Shown piece by piece: positions 1-7,639 of a stretch of 64,000 nt of DNA; position 1 is the first letter of the stretch; every line of letters begins with the position of its first letter. The position numbers and the translations under genes were made by a program. The DNA comes from an uncultured Collinsella sp. (GTDB lineage: Bacteria; Actinomycetota; Coriobacteriia; Coriobacteriales; Coriobacteriaceae), in NCBI GenBank assembly GCA_900767675.1, contig CAAFZX010000004.1:62001-126000 (forward strand), read 5' to 3'. Under the pieces are notes generated by a model. It did not search any database, was not told the origin of the DNA, and saw nothing but the letters and a program-made list of their open reading frames with translations.

Positions 1-154
1 CGTGCATGTTCACATCGGGGCGCACGACCAGCGAAAACGTCAGCGATGCATCGCCCGCGCTCCACGCGCACCAGCCCGCGGACATGCCCTCGCGGCCCGC
101 GTCACGCGCCGCGTCGAGCTCGGTACCGGCGGCAACAGCATTCATCTCGATCAT
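1..154 (-). CDS. Partial CDS, N-terminus only; possibly biotin-protein ligase
   Basis: This is an open frame running off the left edge, read leftward from an ATG at 154 directly after the folP-folK stop codon and in the same frame. The 51 visible codons start MIEMNAVAAGTELDAARDAG and reach a stretch reading AWSAGDASLTFSLVVRPDV. That stretch resembles the W-S-P-x-G-x-L-x-x-S-x-x-x-R-P segment of biotin-protein ligases, which often lie beside folate genes in Coriobacteriia. The usual GRGRxGR biotin-binding motif just before it is not visible, so the family assignment is weak. Translation is probably coupled to the upstream gene, since there is no gap between stop and start. Confidence 0.45.
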   Translation of the reverse strand, partial: MIEMNAVAAGTELDAARDAGREGMSAGWCAWSAGDASLTFSLVVRPDVNMH

Positions 155-1888
155 CTACATACGCCCCAATTCGCCCACGATATGGCCCACGCGATCCTCG
201 GGCTCCTTGACCTCGACGCCGTTGTAGCGGAAGAACCGCGCCGGATCGTGCATCAGGTCCTCGAGCGGCACCAGCACAAAGTCGCGCTCGCCAATCAGCG
301 GATGCGGCAGGCGCAGCTTTTTGCCACCGTGGGTCTCGCCGTCCATCCACAGCAGGTCCAAGTCGATGGTGCGCGGGCCGTTTGCCTTGGCCTTTTTGGA
401 GCGGTCGCGGCCCAGCTCGGCCTCGATCTTCATGAGCTCGTCAAGCAGCACCAGCGGAGCCAGCTCGGTCTTGATCTCGATGACGGCGTTGGCAAATGCG
501 TCCTGGCGCGTCTCGTAGGCCGGCTCGCTCTCGTAGATGCGCGAGCAGTTGGACACGCAGGTGAGCGGGATCTCGGCAATCATGTCGCGCGCAGCGCGGA
601 TGTTGTCGCAGCGATGCCCCAGGTTGGAACCCACGGCCACAAACGCGCGGCGCGGTTGCGGTTTGGCAACGGCCCGGTAACCGTTCAGGAACTGCGCAAA
701 GCCCGCAACGTCATGTACGCGCACGATGTTGGCGCCGGCCTGGATGGCGCCCAGGCACACACCAAACGTGGCGGCATCGCGCTCGGCGGCCTCGGTCACG
801 CCCGAGACGGCGCCCACAAAGCGCTTGCGCGACACGGCGCACATGAGCGGATAGCCCAGCGACGCCATCTTGGCGGTCTCGCGCTGGATGACGATGTCTT
901 CGTTGGCCGTCTTGCCAAAGCCCGGGCCGGGATCGATGCAGATACGGTCGCGCGACACGCCGGCATGGATGAGCGTGCGGGCCTGGTCGGACAGAAAGCC
1001 CATGACGCGGCGCATGATGGGCGCAGAATCGGGCAGGGTAAAGCGGCGGAGCTGCGAGGTGGGCACATAGGCTTCCTCACGGCGGGCACTGCGGCGCATC
1101 ATGGCGGCCAGGTGGTCGCTGGGCTCCGGCGCGGCTTCGGTAGCTGCGGGCACGGTCTCGGGCTCTGCAGTCTCGGCGGCAGGAGCGGTCTGCTCGGCAG
1201 CCGGCGTCTCTGGCTCGGACTCGGGCGCGGGCTCCGGTTCGCCAAACGGCAGCGAGGGCTGTACCACACCGCCCGGAAGCTTGGCCTCAACCTTGGGCTC
1301 GCCCAGCAACTTGCCGCGACGGCGACGGGCCGGCTTCTCGGCCTCGCGCGCAGCCTCGGCAGCCGCTTCGCGCGCCTTCTCGGCAACAAACGCCGCAGCC
1401 GAGGTATCGAGCTGCACCGTCGCGTGCGTGCGTGCGGGTGCGGCGACCTCGCCGGCGTGCATTACGATGACGCCGCAGGTGCTCGTCTTAACGAACTCAA
1501 CCATCTTGGGATCGGTGAAGCCCGTCACGTCGTTGACAATCGAAGCACCGCAGCGCACAGCCGCCTTGGCAACCGCCACATGACGCGTATCGATCGAGAC
1601 GATGGCGCCCTCTTTGGCAAGCGCGCGCACGACGGGCAGCACGCGACGCGCTTCCTCGTCGGGGTTGACCGGGGTAAAGCCGGGGCGCGTGGACTCACCG
1701 CCCACGTCGATGATATCGGCGCCGGCATCGAGCATCGCCAGGCCGTACTCGATAGCGGCATCCTGGTCAAAGTGCTCACCGCCGTCGCTAAACGAATCGG
1801 GCGTCACGTTGAGGACGCCCATGATGCGCGGACGGTCAAAGCTGAGCTCGTACTTTCCGCACCGCCATGTCTTGCTGTCGTTCGCCAT
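155..1888 (-). CDS. folP-folK: Dihydropteroate synthase / HPPK fusion with disordered insert
   Basis: This is a bifunctional folate enzyme of 577 residues. Residues ~20-410 are dihydropteroate synthase (joining p-aminobenzoate to the pterin), shown by GVLNVTPDSFSDGG, GADIIDVGGESTRPG and IDPGPGFGK. Residues ~415-577 are 6-hydroxymethyl-dihydropterin pyrophosphokinase, the preceding step, shown by FVAVGSNLG and GPRTIDLDLLW. The oddity is a ~130-residue Ala/Glu/Pro/Arg-rich, probably disordered insert at ~147-285. It lies between the VIVMHAG strand and the helix before the pABA/phosphate-site loop, a loop that is short in ordinary enzymes. The start at 1888 was chosen because AGGAGG lies 6 nt upstream. 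Longer starts at 1951 and 1894 lack such spacing. Confidence 0.95.
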   Translation of the reverse strand: MANDSKTWRCGKYELSFDRPRIMGVLNVTPDSFSDGGEHFDQDAAIEYGLAMLDAGADIIDVGGESTRPGFTPVNPDEEARRVLPVVRALAKEGAIVSIDTRHVAVAKAAVRCGASIVNDVTGFTDPKMVEFVKTSTCGVIVMHAGEVAAPARTHATVQLDTSAAAFVAEKAREAAAEAAREAEKPARRRRGKLLGEPKVEAKLPGGVVQPSLPFGEPEPAPESEPETPAAEQTAPAAETAEPETVPAATEAAPEPSDHLAAMMRRSARREEAYVPTSQLRRFTLPDSAPIMRRVMGFLSDQARTLIHAGVSRDRICIDPGPGFGKTANEDIVIQRETAKMASLGYPLMCAVSRKRFVGAVSGVTEAAERDAATFGVCLGAIQAGANIVRVHDVAGFAQFLNGYRAVAKPQPRRAFVAVGSNLGHRCDNIRAARDMIAEIPLTCVSNCSRIYESEPAYETRQDAFANAVIEIKTELAPLVLLDELMKIEAELGRDRSKKAKANGPRTIDLDLLWMDGETHGGKKLRLPHPLIGERDFVLVPLEDLMHDPARFFRYNGVEVKEPEDRVGHIVGELGRM

Positions 1889-1982
1889 GAACATCCTCCT
1901 AAAATGCCCACGCCGCCGCGCTCGGGCGCTGGCGGCGGGGTCGCTTTGCAATCAGTCTTTCTATTGTATCCGCGCGCGCGGG

Positions 1983-2735
1983 CTAGAACGCAAACGCGGC
2001 CGCGATGTCGCAAGAAATCAGCAGGTCGGCATTTGCATCCTGATCGGTGGGCGCCAAATTGCAAATGGCCAGCGTATCGCCAGTAAAGTAACGCGTGAGG
2101 CCCGCCGCCGGATACACTACGAGCGAGGTTCCGCCCACGACGAGGGCGTCGGCTGCAGCGATGGCAGCAATGGCGCCGGTAAGCACACGCTCATCGAGCG
2201 GTTCTTCGTAGAGGACCACATCGGGCTTGATGCGACCGCCGCACGCAGGACACACGGGCACGCCCGCGGCATCCTCGTGCTCGCGCGAGCAAATCCATTC
2301 GGCGCTGTAGACCGCGCCGCACGTCTGGCAGATATTGCGGTGGACCGAGCCATGCAGCTCGAACACGTGCTGCGCGCCGGCCATCTGGTGCAGACCGTCG
2401 ATATTTTGCGTCACCACGGCGTCGAGCTTGCCGGCGCGCTCCAGCTCCGCCAGCTTGGCATGGCAGTGGTTGGGCTTGGCGTTAAGGGCGATCATCTTGG
2501 TCCGGTAGAAGTCGAAAAACTCCGCCGGATGCGCCTCGCAGAAGCTGTGCGAGAGCATAGTCTCGGGCGGATAGGAAAACCGCTGGTGATACAGACCGTC
2601 CACGCTGCGGAAATCGGGAATGCCGCTTGCCGTGGAAACGCCCGCGCCGCCAAAGAAGACCACGTGGCTATGGGTTTCGAACAGCTCCGCCAGCGCGGCG
2701 GAGGCCTGTTTGGGGTCCGATATTGCCTGCGTCAT
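1983..2735 (-). CDS. cobB: Sir2-family NAD-dependent protein deacylase
   Basis: This is a sirtuin of 250 residues that removes acyl groups from lysines with NAD+. Visible are the NAD-binding GAGVSTASGIPDFRS, the TQNIDGLH motif, the catalytic HG of FELHGS, and a four-cysteine zinc site (CQTC, then CPAC about 30 residues later). Length and motif order are typical of class U/III bacterial sirtuins. The start at 2735 follows GGAGGA by 5 nt; a longer in-frame start at 2804 would run into the divergent promoter region. It is transcribed away from the exonuclease gene, and the 113-nt gap between them should hold both promoters. It is cytoplasmic, and its substrates cannot be told from sequence. Confidence 0.93.
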   Translation of the reverse strand: MTQAISDPKQASAALAELFETHSHVVFFGGAGVSTASGIPDFRSVDGLYHQRFSYPPETMLSHSFCEAHPAEFFDFYRTKMIALNAKPNHCHAKLAELERAGKLDAVVTQNIDGLHQMAGAQHVFELHGSVHRNICQTCGAVYSAEWICSREHEDAAGVPVCPACGGRIKPDVVLYEEPLDERVLTGAIAAIAAADALVVGGTSLVVYPAAGLTRYFTGDTLAICNLAPTDQDANADLLISCDIAAAFAF

Positions 2736-2848
2736 ATATGTCCTCCGTCCGTGTCTCCGGGACGGCGGCGTTTGCACCATCACTCGCGGACTCCGCCCCG
2801 CCACTGTTGCGCTAATCTTAAGCCTGCCAACCCCGTCGAAAGGACACC

Positions 2849-3667
2849 ATGCCTCAGACTTACACTTTCGCCTCGTGGAACGTCAACGGCCTGCGCGCCG
2901 TGCTCAAAAAAGACCCAAGCTTTATCCAGATCGCACAGGAGCTCGATGTCGATATCCTGGCGCTGCAAGAAACCAAGCTGCAGGAGGGCCAGGTCGATAT
3001 TGACCTGCCTGGCTATCACCAAACCTGGAGCTACGCCGAGCGCAAGGGCTACTCGGGCACCGCGGTCTTTAGCCGCCAGGAACCGCTGCGCGTACTGCGC
3101 GCCGATGCACTGCTGCCCTACGCCGGCGAGGGTGAGGCTGCCGAGCTCGTCGCCCAAGCCGCAACCGAGGGTCGCGTCTGCGCGCTCGAGTTCGACAAGT
3201 TCTGGTTTGTGGACGTCTATACGCCCAACGCCCAAAATGAGCTCGCGCGCATCGATGTACGCATGGCCTGGGACGATGCCTACCGCGGCTTTTTGAGCGC
3301 GCTTGAGCGCGAAACCGGCAAGCCCGTCGTAACCTGCGGCGACTTTAACGTGGCTCACGAGGAGATCGACCTTAAGAACCCCAAGTCCAACCGCGGCAAC
3401 GCAGGCTTTTCGGACGAGGAGCGCGGCAAGTTTACCGAGCTGCTCAACGCCGGGTTTACCGATACCTGGCGTGCGGCCAATCCGGACGTCGAGGGCGTCT
3501 ACAGCTGGTGGAGCTACCGCTTTAATGCCCGCAAGAACAACGCAGGCTGGCGCATCGACTACTTCCTGGTAAGCGACGCAATCGCCGGCAACGTACGCGA
3601 CACCGGCATCCGCGGCGACATCTTCGGCAGCGACCACTGCCCCGTCACCCTCGCCCTGGAGCTCTAA
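2849..3667 (+). CDS. xth: Exodeoxyribonuclease III
   Basis: This is a DNA repair nuclease (AP endonuclease and 3'-5' exonuclease) of the endonuclease/exonuclease/phosphatase fold, 272 residues. The family blocks are present in order: SWNVNGLRA (N-terminal Asn), LQETK (metal-binding Glu), YTPNAQ, GDFNVAHEEID (Asp and Asn of the active site), WRIDYF and the terminal GSDHCPV with catalytic His. The start is supported by AAAGGA 7 nt upstream. Length is normal. It is a single-gene transcription unit followed by 0.5 kb of palindromic repeats, one of which carries a terminator-like hairpin. Confidence 0.96.
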   Translation: MPQTYTFASWNVNGLRAVLKKDPSFIQIAQELDVDILALQETKLQEGQVDIDLPGYHQTWSYAERKGYSGTAVFSRQEPLRVLRADALLPYAGEGEAAELVAQAATEGRVCALEFDKFWFVDVYTPNAQNELARIDVRMAWDDAYRGFLSALERETGKPVVTCGDFNVAHEEIDLKNPKSNRGNAGFSDEERGKFTELLNAGFTDTWRAANPDVEGVYSWWSYRFNARKNNAGWRIDYFLVSDAIAGNVRDTGIRGDIFGSDHCPVTLALEL

Positions 3668-3673
3668 CCCCTC

Positions 3674-3710
3674 AAATGATCCCCCGGGGACGGAGTAAAG
3701 GGGATCATTT
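3674..3710. repeat. Palindrome with GGGGACGG core
   Basis: Inverted arms AAATGATCCCC (3674-3684) and GGGGATCATTT (3700-3710) flank a spacer containing GGGGACGGAG. It sits 7 nt after the xth stop. A related half-element, GGGGACGGAAGAAAACGAAT, lies at 3926-3945 without a clear partner arm. It belongs to the GGGACAG/GGGACGG palindrome family seen throughout the window. Confidence 0.7.
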
Positions 3711-3742
3711 TCACCTCGCGAGGGAATCCACGCGGCCCACCC

Positions 3743-3902
3743 GCCACGAAACTGGCCCATCTACTACGTTTAAGCCACGACCCTCAACCACAGCGAGCAA
3801 CGCAAAAAGAAAACCGCAGGTAGAAAGCCTGCGGTTTTTCATAAAACGCGGTCATGGTCGGGGGTATCAAGCTAAACGTAGTAGATGGGCCAGTTTCGTG
3901 GC
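3743..3902. repeat. 160-bp element with 30-bp perfect inverted arms
   Basis: Arms of 30 bp at 3743-3772 and 3873-3902 are perfect reverse complements; the left arm begins GCCACGAAACTGGCCCATCT. The 100-bp interior carries a second, strong hairpin at 3811-3837. No open reading frame of interest lies inside. This looks like a small non-autonomous mobile element or nested palindromic repeat. No target-site duplication could be confirmed by eye. Confidence 0.75.
3811..3840. terminator. Intrinsic terminator-like hairpin inside repeat
   Basis: The stem AAACCGCAGG (3811-3820) pairs with CCTGCGGTTT (3828-3837) across a 7-nt loop, followed by TTTC. A-rich sequence on the other side (AAAAAGA) means it could terminate transcription in both directions. 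It is the only convincing terminator for xth. Confidence 0.65.
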
Positions 3903-3994
3903 GAGCGCCGTCAACTGATTCCCTGGGGACGGAAGAAAACGAATCGATTTGGCTCTCCGAGGCCCACGACGCCCGTCATATCAGCCAGCCATTC

Positions 3995-4149
3995 CAAAAC
4001 TATGCCGGTTTACGGGACTGAATCGCAGATCCCTAACCACACGCAATTCGAGCAAATTAAAACCGCAGGTAGATGGCTCGTCTATTTTCGAAAAATGCCG
4101 GTATGATCGGTCTGCGTCAATTCAGCCCCGTAAACCGGCATAGTTTTGA
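3995..4149. repeat. 155-bp element with imperfect ~36-nt inverted arms
   Basis: The left arm from 3995 (CAAAACTATGCCGGTTTACG and onward to CGCAGATCC) is matched in reverse complement by 4109-4149 with a few mismatches and a 3-nt indel. The interior again contains AAACCGCAGGTAGA (4060-4073), the same 14-mer found inside the neighbouring element at 3811. The two elements have nearly the same length and plan but unrelated arms. Confidence 0.65.
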
Positions 4150-4194
4150 TATGACACCAAGGCAGTATTGATTCTCGCGTCGGCGCAACCGCTA

Positions 4195-4908
4195 TTACAG
4201 CCCGTACTTCACGACGACGCGGTTGATGCGGCGACACCAGGGCTTGTACAGAGCGGCCAAAAACACGCAAGTCGCGAGGCCATGCGTGATATCGAACGGC
4301 ACCGCCGTAGCAAGACGCGCTACAGCGCCTGCCCAGGTGAGCGGCTGCACAAAACCGATGATGTCATACGCGTTGATCACGACGCCATACAGCAAGCCCG
4401 AGGCAAAGCCATACGCCAACAGCGCCGGCAATCGCGCAGTTCCATCGGCGCGGTCAAACGCGCCCACATGCGCCAGCACGCCGCCAACATAGCCAACCAG
4501 ACCCCAGGCATACATCTGCCATGGCGTCCACATGCCCTGTCCAAAAAAGAAATTACTGGTCAGCGCTGCCAACGCGCCGACCATAAAACCATTGCGACGG
4601 CCAAGTGTCGCACCCGCGATAATGGCGATAGCGCTCACGGGCTTAAAGTCAGGAATGGGGCCAAACAGGATGCGCCCCGCCGCGGCCAGCGCCGCCAGCA
4701 CCAGCGTGGGCATAATTTGGCGCAGGCCTGGACGCGATGTCTCATAGCCCGCAAAGAACAGTGCGAGCACGAGCGCCACTACAACCAGCATGGCAAGCGC
4801 CGCCTGCTCAATGCCCGCCAGCAACGCTGCAGTCATCACTGCCGGCACCGCCAGGAGCAGCGGAATCTCCATTTTTGTGAGTAGGCGCGAGACGCGATGA
4901 TCCGTCAT
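4195..4908 (-). CDS. ECF transporter substrate-binding (S) component
   Basis: This is an integral membrane protein of 237 residues with about six hydrophobic segments. It is probably the substrate-capture subunit of the ECF importer encoded just upstream. The block GRILFGPIPDFKPVSAIAII followed by GRRNGFMVGALAALTSNFFF is typical of vitamin-type S components. No residue set identifies the vitamin, and cobalamin-, riboflavin- or other ligand classes remain possible. The ATG at 4908 lies 4 nt after the ATPase stop, consistent with translational coupling; an in-frame start at 4941 would overlap the ATPase. No riboswitch is visible upstream of the operon to name the ligand. Confidence 0.85.
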   Translation of the reverse strand: MTDHRVSRLLTKMEIPLLLAVPAVMTAALLAGIEQAALAMLVVVALVLALFFAGYETSRPGLRQIMPTLVLAALAAAGRILFGPIPDFKPVSAIAIIAGATLGRRNGFMVGALAALTSNFFFGQGMWTPWQMYAWGLVGYVGGVLAHVGAFDRADGTARLPALLAYGFASGLLYGVVINAYDIIGFVQPLTWAGAVARLATAVPFDITHGLATCVFLAALYKPWCRRINRVVVKYGL

Positions 4909-4912
4909 TCCA

Positions 4913-6556
4913 TCACGCCCTGTAGAACACGTTGTCGGCAAAGAAATCTGCCGGAGGCTCCATGCAGGCGATCTCGCCGTCGAACATCATGGCGACGTCG
5001 TCGGACACCTGCTCGGCAAAGTCCAAGTCGTGCGTGGCCATGATGACGGTGCCGCCGGCCTGCGCATGCTCGCGCAGGGCTCGGGCGATAATGCAGCGAC
5101 TTGTCAGATCAAGGCCCTTGGTGGGCTCATCAAGCAGCAGCAGCTCGGGGCCGATCAGCAGCAGCTTTGCCAGTGCAAGCAGCTGGCGCTGTCCGCCCGA
5201 GAGGTCGTAGGGGTGGCGCGTCTCCAAGCCCGCTAGGCCCAGGCGCGCTGTCTGCTCCTGTACTGCGGCCTCGTCGTACCCGCAGATCGAAGCCCATTCC
5301 ATCAGCTCGTCGCGCACCGTTTCGGCGACCAGCAATGCCTTGGGATTCTGTGGCAGCAGAGCCGCCGAAGCCGCCCCACGCACCATGCGGCCACGCTGCA
5401 GCTTAGCCGTCTTGGCCAGCACCGAGAGCATCGTCGACTTGCCACAGCCGTTTCCGCCCACGACCGCATGCACCGCGCCGGCCGAAAACGTCACATCGAG
5501 CCCGCGCAGCACCCAACCGCCAGCGCGATCGTAGCGAAACCAGCCTTCCGACAGGGTGGTAGCCGACCCGCCGTGCATTTTTTGGAGTATTCTGCTTCCA
5601 TCCGTGCGCGGAAAGGCTTCCGAGCCGTTCTCGAGCAACGTTTGCGCCACAAATTCGGACGATTTGTCCAATTCCGAACTTTTTTTCGCGCTCGATACGT
5701 CCCCGGGCGGCTCCAGAGAGCCCAAATTGTCCTCACGCCTGCTGAATACTCCGTTTTTTGCACATCGGATGGCACCCCACCCCAACATGTCATCGGAAAA
5801 CAGCGATTCTCGGCGTCCCAAAGAAGCCATATCCGCCACCTCGCGCACGCAACCGCCCTCAATCCGGTACGCACGCGTCGCATACTCGAGCATCGGCCGC
5901 GGTTGATGCGTAGCCACAACAACCGTGCAGCCCAGCTCACGGTTCACGCGAAACAGCGCGTGCAGAAAATTCTTCTCGGCAACGGGATCGAGCTGAGACG
6001 TGGGCTCGTCGAGTAGCAGCACACGCGGACGCAGCGCCAGGACGGCGGCAAGCGACAGCAGCTGCTTGCGGCCACCCGAAAGCGTATCGGTATCGCGATG
6101 AAGCCAGTCCTCCAGACCAAAGAAATAGCTGGTCTCGGCAACACGGCGGCGCATCTCGTCGCGCGACATGCCTAAGTTTTCCAGGCCAAACGCCATCTCG
6201 TGCCACACGGTCTCGCACACAATCTGGTTCTCGGGATCCTGGAACACGTAGCCCACGCGCTCCGCAGACGCGCACACGTCCATGTCGGCAACGTTCTCGC
6301 CCAGCACGCGCGTATCGCCAGTGCGCTCGCCCGCCGGAGCGATCTCGGGCTTGAGCAGCGACAGCAGCGTCGACTTACCCGATCCGGTACCGCCAACAAG
6401 CAGCGCAAATGCACCTTGGGGAACAGACCAGTCGAGCCCCTCGAGCACCGTAGCATCAGCCCCGGGGTAGGCAAAGCTCAGGCTCCGCACCTCAATTGCC
6501 GGCACATCCGGGCCGCACGCCGTGCCCGACACCGGGCCCCTATCCAACCGAGACAT
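4913..6556 (-). CDS. ecfA: ECF transporter ATPase, two ABC domains fused
   Basis: This is the energizing subunit of an ECF importer, with EcfA1 and EcfA2 joined in one chain of 547 residues. Domain 1 (~20-250) has Walker A GGTGSGKST, Q-loop VFQDPENQI, signature LSGGRKQ and Walker B VLLLDEPTSQLD. Domain 2 (~325-547) has GGNGCGKST, LLPQNP, LSGGQRQ and LLLLDEPTKGLD. The linker at ~255-325 is polar and poorly conserved-looking. Most ECF systems encode the two ATPases separately. The start codon shares one base with the stop of ecfT (TGATG), and the S component follows after 4 nt, so the three genes form a compact operon. Confidence 0.95.
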   Translation of the reverse strand: MSRLDRGPVSGTACGPDVPAIEVRSLSFAYPGADATVLEGLDWSVPQGAFALLVGGTGSGKSTLLSLLKPEIAPAGERTGDTRVLGENVADMDVCASAERVGYVFQDPENQIVCETVWHEMAFGLENLGMSRDEMRRRVAETSYFFGLEDWLHRDTDTLSGGRKQLLSLAAVLALRPRVLLLDEPTSQLDPVAEKNFLHALFRVNRELGCTVVVATHQPRPMLEYATRAYRIEGGCVREVADMASLGRRESLFSDDMLGWGAIRCAKNGVFSRREDNLGSLEPPGDVSSAKKSSELDKSSEFVAQTLLENGSEAFPRTDGSRILQKMHGGSATTLSEGWFRYDRAGGWVLRGLDVTFSAGAVHAVVGGNGCGKSTMLSVLAKTAKLQRGRMVRGAASAALLPQNPKALLVAETVRDELMEWASICGYDEAAVQEQTARLGLAGLETRHPYDLSGGQRQLLALAKLLLIGPELLLLDEPTKGLDLTSRCIIARALREHAQAGGTVIMATHDLDFAEQVSDDVAMMFDGEIACMEPPADFFADNVFYRA

Positions 6557-7467
6557 CAGCCGAACCTCTTCTCATCGATCGCGTGCAGCACGCAGGGCAG
6601 CACCATCCAGGCAGCATACACGGCATAGCCCAGCCACGGCGCAGGCACCGAAAGCTGCGGGTAAAACGAATACTGCGTTGTCGCGGTCCATGCCACCGCC
6701 ACCGCGGCAGCACCAAGCAGCGCGAGCCCGACCAGCGCGGCAACGTCGCCGCGCCCCAGCCGATACCGCGCATACGTCGTGCGACGCGTCGCGGCGCCCC
6801 ACCCGCGCGAGCGCATGGCATCCGCGCGCTCAAGTGAATCTTCCATGCCCCAGCCCATCAGCACGCTCGACGCCCGCAGGCGCGATCGCACGGGATCGGT
6901 GGGCGCACGCCCCGGTACATCAATCGCATCCTGCACCGCCAGTACCGTACGACCGCGGCGTAAAAACTGCGGGATAAGCCGCATGCACATCGAGATCATG
7001 AGCGCAATCACCGGCGCGGCGTTGCCCAACAGCGCGAGCACCTTGTCGTATTCGAGCATCGACGCCGCAGCCTCAAACCACAGCACGCTTGCCACAAACA
7101 GCCCGCCCATGCACAGGCCGTAAACCATGCTCTCTAGATACACCGCACGCACGCCAATACGGATCAGCTCCGTCGAGCCCGATGCACTAAACAGCGGATT
7201 GAGCACCGCGATGATCAAAATCACCGGCAGCTGCCAGCGAAGCGCCCCCAACGTGCGCGCAGCACCGCGCGTCGCAAGCCCGTACGCCAGCCCGCCCGCA
7301 AGCGACAGCGCGATCAGCACCGGCTGCATCGAGAACATGGTAAGCCCCAACGTCAGCACCATGTAGAGCGCCGGCACTGCCGGATGCGACATCGAAAATG
7401 CCGCGACGGGTTCGTTGCCCGATTCCTCTCGCATGATATCCACGGGCACCCCCATCCCCTCGCTCAA
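6556..7467 (-). CDS. ecfT: ECF transporter transmembrane (T) component
   Basis: This is the coupling membrane subunit that links the ATPase to the S component, 303 residues. Several hydrophobic helices occupy ~25-130 and 225-290. The cytoplasmic coupling region carries ERADAMRSRGWG, matching the Ala-x-x-x-Arg-Gly coupling-helix motif of EcfT, and an upstream RLIPQFLRRGRTVLAVQDA segment. Start 7467 gives MSEGMGVPVDIM; Met5 or Met12 are alternatives because no strong ribosome site separates them. It is the first gene of the T-A-S operon, divergent from glmU, with the promoter in the 170-nt gap. Confidence 0.92.
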   Translation of the reverse strand: MSEGMGVPVDIMREESGNEPVAAFSMSHPAVPALYMVLTLGLTMFSMQPVLIALSLAGGLAYGLATRGAARTLGALRWQLPVILIIAVLNPLFSASGSTELIRIGVRAVYLESMVYGLCMGGLFVASVLWFEAAASMLEYDKVLALLGNAAPVIALMISMCMRLIPQFLRRGRTVLAVQDAIDVPGRAPTDPVRSRLRASSVLMGWGMEDSLERADAMRSRGWGAATRRTTYARYRLGRGDVAALVGLALLGAAAVAVAWTATTQYSFYPQLSVPAPWLGYAVYAAWMVLPCVLHAIDEKRFG

Positions 7468-7639
7468 ACGTCAACGCCGCAGCGCCGCCACCATACACAA
7501 CCGGCGCAAACGCCGTACCGCCGGCCCAAGCCTCAGCTGCCGCGCATCAATCGTTACGCGCTCATCATATGCCTGCGGTATCATATTGCGCCGTGTATCG
7601 TTTCCAAACACACGTCTCTATAACGTAACAGGAGATCAC

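Noticed and set aside
2..2086. 694-codon open frame on the plus strand opposite folP-folK
   Set aside because: It is a GC-rich antisense shadow: no family motifs, repetitive His/Gly/Ala/Arg composition, and the opposite strand encodes clear FolP and FolK motifs with a good ribosome site. Many similar long shadows lie opposite glmU, prs, nfnB, purF, carB and the GH31 gene.
3743..3902. Insertion sequence
   Set aside because: The interior is only 100 bp with no transposase frame. At most it is a non-autonomous miniature element.
7468..7639. Vitamin riboswitch upstream of the ECF operon
   Set aside because: I looked for cobalamin, TPP and FMN consensus blocks and saw none in the 170-nt gap.
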